A stretch of DNA of 8,751 nucleotides, taken from an uncultured Bacilli bacterium (GTDB lineage: Bacteria > Bacillota_I > Bacilli_A > RF39 > UBA660). Location: assembly GCA_947630885.1 (NCBI GenBank), contig CANRJI010000040.1, positions 1-8,751 of the forward strand, in the 5' to 3' direction. The first letter of the stretch is position 1. Each line of letters opens with the position of its first letter. The position numbers and the translations under genes were made by a program. Of this stretch, positions 4,938 through 8,751 are shown in pieces. The notes below the pieces were generated by a model. That model made no database searches. It saw only the letters and a list, made by a program, of their open reading frames with translations, and had not been told where the DNA came from.

Positions 4938-7900
4938 TATTACTAATTATTACGACAATACTTAGTTATATTACCTTCAAAATGCAAGGTTTACTATCAC
5001 TAATTATAACTCTACCATTAACTATTATTTACTTAAATATTAATAATATTATTCCCTTAATCAAAAAAAGGAAAAATGATAAAAAGATTTTATCAGAAAG
5101 AAAGGAAGTTGAATTTGTGAGTTCAAAAAGTCGAAGAAATGCAGGAAAAGAAAATAAAGTCAAAAAAACTAAAGTTTCTAAAAAGAAAAAGAAAGAAGTA
5201 AATCGAAAAAGGAGTGAAGAAAAACCTAAAGCAAAGAAAAAGAAAGCCCTAAGAGTTATACTTATTACTTTCTTAAGTTTGTGTATTATTGGAATTTTTG
5301 CTGTTGCAGCTTTTCTCATTTACATTGTTGTAAGCACTGGTGATTTTAATCCCGAAGCTCTTCAAAATCAAGATCGAACAATTATTTATGATAAAGATGG
5401 TAACGAAGTAGCAACTCTTGGTGAAGAAAAAAGAGAATCAATAACTTATGATCAATTACCAGAAGTCCTAATTGATGCCCTAATTGCTACTGAAGATTCT
5501 CGTTTCTATCAACATAATGGTGTCGATATGGCAAGATTCCTCAAAGCATCCTTTTTACAGTTATTAGGAAAAGATGATGCTGGTGGTGCCTCTACTTTAA
5601 CAATGCAACTTGTTAAAAACAATTTGACCGATACTACTAGTCATGGAATCAAAGGTATCATTCGTAAATTTAAAGATGTCTACTTATCTGTCTTCTTCAT
5701 GGAAAGAAAATATAGTAAAGAAGAAATACTTCAAATGTATGTTAACGATAGTAGTCTGGGTGGAATGATTTTTGGTGTTGAAGAAGCTAGCAAATACTAT
5801 TTTGGTAAATCCGCAACTAACTTAACTTTACCAGAAGCAGCATTACTTGTTGGAATGTATCAAGCACCAAGTGCTTATAACCCATATCGTCATCCTGAAG
5901 CAGCAACGGAAAGAAGAGATACCGTTTTAAAACTTATGGTAAGACATGGATATATTACTGAAGAAGAACGAAAATTAGCTAGTTCTGTACCTGTTGAAGA
6001 CCTAGTCGCAGGTGGTGGTAGTACTAGTCCTTACCAAGGATACATTGATACCGTTATCGAAGAAGTCGAAACCAAAACAGGAAATAATCCTGCTAAAGTT
6101 TCAATGAAAATATATACCGCTCTCGATCGTAGTATCCAAGATGGATTAAATGGTATTTTAAGCGGTGAATTATATAAAAATTGGGCCGATGATTCTGTTC
6201 AAGCCGGTATCGCCGTAACTAACGTTAATGATGGAACAATCGTTGCTATTGGTGCTGGCCGAAATAGGACATCTGGCGATTGGAATTACGCAACACAAGC
6301 ACATAGACAGCCAGGAAGTACCGCTAAACCATTATTTGATTATGGCCCTGGTTTTGAATATAATGATTTTTCTACTTATACCCTCTTTGTTGATGAACCA
6401 TGGAATTATACTAATGGTCCTGCTATTGGAAACTGGGATGGACAGTATATGGGATTAATTACTCTTCGTGATGCCCTATCAATTTCTAGAAATATTCCTG
6501 CTCTTAAAGCTTTCCAACAAGTTGATAAGAAAAATATTGCTAACTTTGCTAGTGGTCTTGGCTTAGACGTAGCCTATAGTACAAGTTCTGATAACTACAA
6601 AGTATATGAAAATGGTGCCACTAACCTTCTTAATGAAGCCTATGCTATTGGTGGTGTTGACTATGGATACAGTCCACTTGATATGGCTGAAGCTTATGCT
6701 TGCTTTGCTAATGGTGGCTATCATATCGAATCACATGCTGTTACAAAAATTGAATATCGTAGCACTGGCGAAGTTGTCGAATTTAATGAAGAAAAAGAAA
6801 AAGTTATGTCTGATTCAACCGCCTACCTTATGAATAATGTATTAAAGTATGCTGTTGATCATGCTTTCAATGGTGGCGCTATAAGACCTGGTTATACCGT
6901 TGCAGCTAAAACCGGAACTTCAAACTTATCTGATGATTTCATTCAGCAAAATGGTCTTCCATGGGGCGCTGTTAATGATTTGTGGACTGTTGCTTATACA
7001 CCTGAATATTCCGTAGCTCTATGGTACGGATATGAAAAAGCCGATAGCACTCATTATCTTAATGGTGACAGCTACCCAAAAGATAATCTTATGTCTGCCA
7101 TTATTAAATATATCCCCATGACAACAAAAAATTGGACAATGCCTTCTTCTGTTGTTGCCGTTAATGTTGAAAAAGAATCATGGCCTGCTAAATTACCTAG
7201 TGAATATACACCTAGCGATATGATTACTACTGCATACTTCAAAAAAGGTACTCAGCCTACTGAAGTATCTGATCGTTACGCTAAATTCGATAAAGTTACT
7301 AATTTGAAAAGTACCAAAAGTACTAATGGTTACGAGTTAACATGGAACTGGAAAAAACCAAATGTTCTCGACGAAGCATATTTAAGTAAATACTTTGGCA
7401 ATGCCGTTTTTGGACATAGTTCTGTTCACTTCTTAAATCAAAGACTAGATTATAATAAAAATACTCTTGGTGGTAACGGTTTTGGTATATATACCAAAGC
7501 CTCTGATGGAACTTTAAAATTACTAGACTTTGTTACCGACAATAAATACCTCTTTGTTCCAACAGCCGCAGGTAAAACAACACTCGTTGTTAAAGCCGAA
7601 TACAAAAATTTCAAAAATAATGCCAGTGATGGTGTCGAAATTGTTATTGAAAGTGATGGTTCATTTGTTCAAGACGATATTGAAGTTACACTAAATGATA
7701 GTACTTCACTAAGTGTCGTTAAAGGAAAATATCAAGAATCTGGTTTAAAAGTTACTTATCAAAAGAAAGATGTTACTTCAAGTTCGACAGTCAAATATCA
7801 AATTGATGATCAAACATATTCTACTACTGATGAACTAGAAGAAGCAATTAATAAACTTGAACCTTCTGAAATTAAAGTAAACTATATCGTAACATATAAT

Positions 7901-7945
7901 AAAATGAGCAAAACAGTAACAAGAACAATCAAGATAATCGAATAA
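4925..7945 (+). CDS. Class A penicillin-binding protein (bifunctional transglycosylase/transpeptidase)
   Basis: The product polymerises lipid II into glycan strands and cross-links them outside the membrane. From the ATG at 4925 (1006 aa) the order is: two extra hydrophobic stretches (2-18, 22-47), a very basic segment (48-110), the usual membrane anchor (110-136), a GT51 glycosyltransferase domain with catalytic Glu190 in TEDSRFYQHNG, GGASTLTMQLVKN (220-232), KYSKEEILQMYVN (262-274) and EAALLVGMYQAPSAYNP (304-320), then a transpeptidase with S465-TAK468, S521-RN523 and K662-TG664. The C-terminal tail (about 740-1006) holds an FN3-like and an Ig-like beta module. An alternative start, GTG at 5117 with AAAGGAAG about 8 nt upstream, gives a canonical 942-aa form with one anchor. 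The ATG at 4925 has only a weak ribosome site but overlaps recU, suggesting coupling. In GT motif RKFKD (247-251), Asp251 stands where Glu is usual. Confidence 0.95.
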   Translation: MLTIVLLIITTILSYITFKMQGLLSLIITLPLTIIYLNINNIIPLIKKRKNDKKILSERKEVEFVSSKSRRNAGKENKVKKTKVSKKKKKEVNRKRSEEKPKAKKKKALRVILITFLSLCIIGIFAVAAFLIYIVVSTGDFNPEALQNQDRTIIYDKDGNEVATLGEEKRESITYDQLPEVLIDALIATEDSRFYQHNGVDMARFLKASFLQLLGKDDAGGASTLTMQLVKNNLTDTTSHGIKGIIRKFKDVYLSVFFMERKYSKEEILQMYVNDSSLGGMIFGVEEASKYYFGKSATNLTLPEAALLVGMYQAPSAYNPYRHPEAATERRDTVLKLMVRHGYITEEERKLASSVPVEDLVAGGGSTSPYQGYIDTVIEEVETKTGNNPAKVSMKIYTALDRSIQDGLNGILSGELYKNWADDSVQAGIAVTNVNDGTIVAIGAGRNRTSGDWNYATQAHRQPGSTAKPLFDYGPGFEYNDFSTYTLFVDEPWNYTNGPAIGNWDGQYMGLITLRDALSISRNIPALKAFQQVDKKNIANFASGLGLDVAYSTSSDNYKVYENGATNLLNEAYAIGGVDYGYSPLDMAEAYACFANGGYHIESHAVTKIEYRSTGEVVEFNEEKEKVMSDSTAYLMNNVLKYAVDHAFNGGAIRPGYTVAAKTGTSNLSDDFIQQNGLPWGAVNDLWTVAYTPEYSVALWYGYEKADSTHYLNGDSYPKDNLMSAIIKYIPMTTKNWTMPSSVVAVNVEKESWPAKLPSEYTPSDMITTAYFKKGTQPTEVSDRYAKFDKVTNLKSTKSTNGYELTWNWKKPNVLDEAYLSKYFGNAVFGHSSVHFLNQRLDYNKNTLGGNGFGIYTKASDGTLKLLDFVTDNKYLFVPTAAGKTTLVVKAEYKNFKNNASDGVEIVIESDGSFVQDDIEVTLNDSTSLSVVKGKYQESGLKVTYQKKDVTSSSTVKYQIDDQTYSTTDELEEAINKLEPSEIKVNYIVTYNKMSKTVTRTIKIIE

Positions 7946-7973
7946 GATGGAAAAAAATCCATCTTACTTTTTT
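7943..7973 (+). terminator. Terminator of the recU-PBP operon, overlapping the stop codon
   Basis: A perfect 8-bp stem, TAAGATGG (7943-7950) and CCATCTTA (7959-7966), encloses an A-rich loop. C and then six T residues follow. The first three stem bases are the PBP stop codon itself. Confidence 0.88.
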
Positions 7974-7977
7974 ATCC

Positions 7978-8003
7978 AAAAAAAATAGACACTCGTCTAT
8001 TTT
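7978..8003 (-). terminator. Terminator of the LTA-synthase-like gene
   Basis: On the minus strand the perfect 9-bp stem AAAATAGAC / GTCTATTTT encloses GAGT and is followed by a T run (plus-strand A run 7978-7985). The stem includes the TAG stop (7997-7999). Together with 7943-7973 it makes a compact back-to-back pair between convergent transcripts. Confidence 0.88.
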
Positions 8004-8751
8004 CTTATAACATCATAATAGTATGTTGAACTCTTAGATAACTCTTCATTAAATACATCTAATCCAATAAGTTCAGGTATCGTTTTTTTATCCGAATATA
8101 AATTAGTTCCAAGTCCTAACCTATCTCCTCCAATATCAGCGCCAAGTGAAGCCAGTGTCGTTGGAAATAAATCAAACGTCGTAAATGTGCGATTTTTATA
8201 TTCAAAGTAACCATTGTATCTAGAATTAATAAATACATTATATACCGTTCTTACATAATCTTTCTTTTTATAAAAATTATTTTGCATTGTATGATGATCT
8301 CCAACAATAATAATTGTCGTATTATGATAAAAGTTTTGCTCTTTAATCCAAGTAACAAAATCATTAAGTTTTCCATCTGAACAATAAAAAGAATTAGCAT
8401 AATGACTATCAAATCGTTTCTCACAAGATTCGTCTAAATAACCATCTGTAAAATGCGTATCTGCAGTTAATATCGTAAAATTAAATGGTTTCTTTTTTTC
8501 ACTTATCTTAGTAAGTTCTTCCTTTGCTATATCAAATAGTTTTGCATCCTCATAACCCCACCATTCATAATAATCACTAGCAATTTTTTTCTCTTTAATT
8601 GCCGTATAATAGTCATATATCAAATAATTATGATTAGCAAAATATGTTCTTCGACCACCAAAGTCAGCATTAGAACCTAAAAGTAAATAATTACTGTATC
8701 CATTTTCTGCCAAAATATCGCCAAGTGTTTTAATATTACCAAAACGTGTAC
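7997..8751 (-). CDS. LTA synthase/phosphoglycerol transferase-like sulfatase domain (N-terminus outside window)
   Basis: The frame stays open to the right window edge: upstream of the apparent TTG at 8713 the codons continue TRFGNIKTLGDI, joining the family motif LGDILAENGYSN. About 250 residues are visible. They match the C-terminal half of the alkaline-phosphatase-superfamily domain of LtaS/MdoB-type enzymes: LLGSNADFGGRRTYF, YYEWWGYEDAKLFD (the tryptophan region near the glycerol-phosphate pocket), ILTADTHFTDG, and IIIVGDHH with the metal-binding Asp and His, ending in FTTFDLFPTTLASLGADI. Such enzymes transfer glycerol phosphate from phosphatidylglycerol onto anionic wall polymers outside the membrane. 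The Thr nucleophile and the N-terminal membrane helices are expected beyond the window. Whether the product is lipoteichoic acid or another glycerophosphate-decorated glycan cannot be told. Confidence 0.9.
   Translation of the reverse strand, partial: TRFGNIKTLGDILAENGYSNYLLLGSNADFGGRRTYFANHNYLIYDYYTAIKEKKIASDYYEWWGYEDAKLFDIAKEELTKISEKKKPFNFTILTADTHFTDGYLDESCEKRFDSHYANSFYCSDGKLNDFVTWIKEQNFYHNTTIIIVGDHHTMQNNFYKKKDYVRTVYNVFINSRYNGYFEYKNRTFTTFDLFPTTLASLGADIGGDRLGLGTNLYSDKKTIPELIGLDVFNEELSKSSTYYYDVIRK

Noticed and set aside
5029..5319. Minus-strand Phe-rich 96-codon frame
   Set aside because: It is the antisense shadow of the lysine-rich segment of the PBP.

Overview
The window is AT-rich DNA from a low-GC Gram-positive bacterium. 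A recU-penicillin-binding protein operon, a lipoteichoic-acid-synthase-type sulfatase, a lipoprotein with a Gram-positive-style signal peptide, strong AAGGAGG/GGAGG ribosome sites and U-tailed hairpin terminators all point to Bacillota. The strong AT bias and the style of the PBP suggest an uncultured Bacilli/Erysipelotrichia/Mollicutes-like lineage, but that placement is inference. TGG is used for Trp and no functional gene has an in-frame TGA, so I see no sign of the Mycoplasma code.

Layout. 1-223: the 3' end of an alpha/beta hydrolase (+). 224-462: a 191-bp non-coding element (copy A) between two copies of a terminator hairpin. 463-1587: a cysteine desulfurase (-). 1657-2490: a dinD/BRO-like gene broken by two in-frame stops (-). 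2506-2705: AT-rich intergenic DNA. 2706-2944: a second copy of the same element (copy B, inverted) inside another duplicated terminator. 2945-3985: a two-domain lipoprotein (-). 4093-4287: a small DUF378 membrane protein (+) with its own terminator. 4389-4937 and 4925-7945: recU and a class A PBP in an overlapping operon (+), closed by a terminator that overlaps the stop codon. 7997-8751: the 3' part of an LTA-synthase-like phosphoglycerol transferase (-), converging on the PBP operon through back-to-back terminators.

Genes working together. The PBP (peptidoglycan polymerisation) and the sulfatase (anionic polymer synthesis) are envelope functions. RecU (Holliday junction resolution) is coupled to the PBP, as in Bacillus. 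The desulfurase supplies sulfur for tRNA thiolation or Fe-S clusters and is not obviously tied to its neighbours.

The most unusual thing here is the pair of 191-bp elements. I find them identical base for base. They lie in opposite orientation, have imperfect terminal inverted repeats (CAGnnnGTTGACAAA), and each is bounded by a perfect 24-bp direct repeat. In both cases that repeat is itself the Rho-independent terminator lying directly after the stop codon of the minus-strand gene. This looks like a recently active, non-autonomous MITE-like transposon that inserts at terminator palindromes and duplicates the whole hairpin, so the host gene keeps its terminator. The element also carries its own GC-rich hairpin plus T6 tract.
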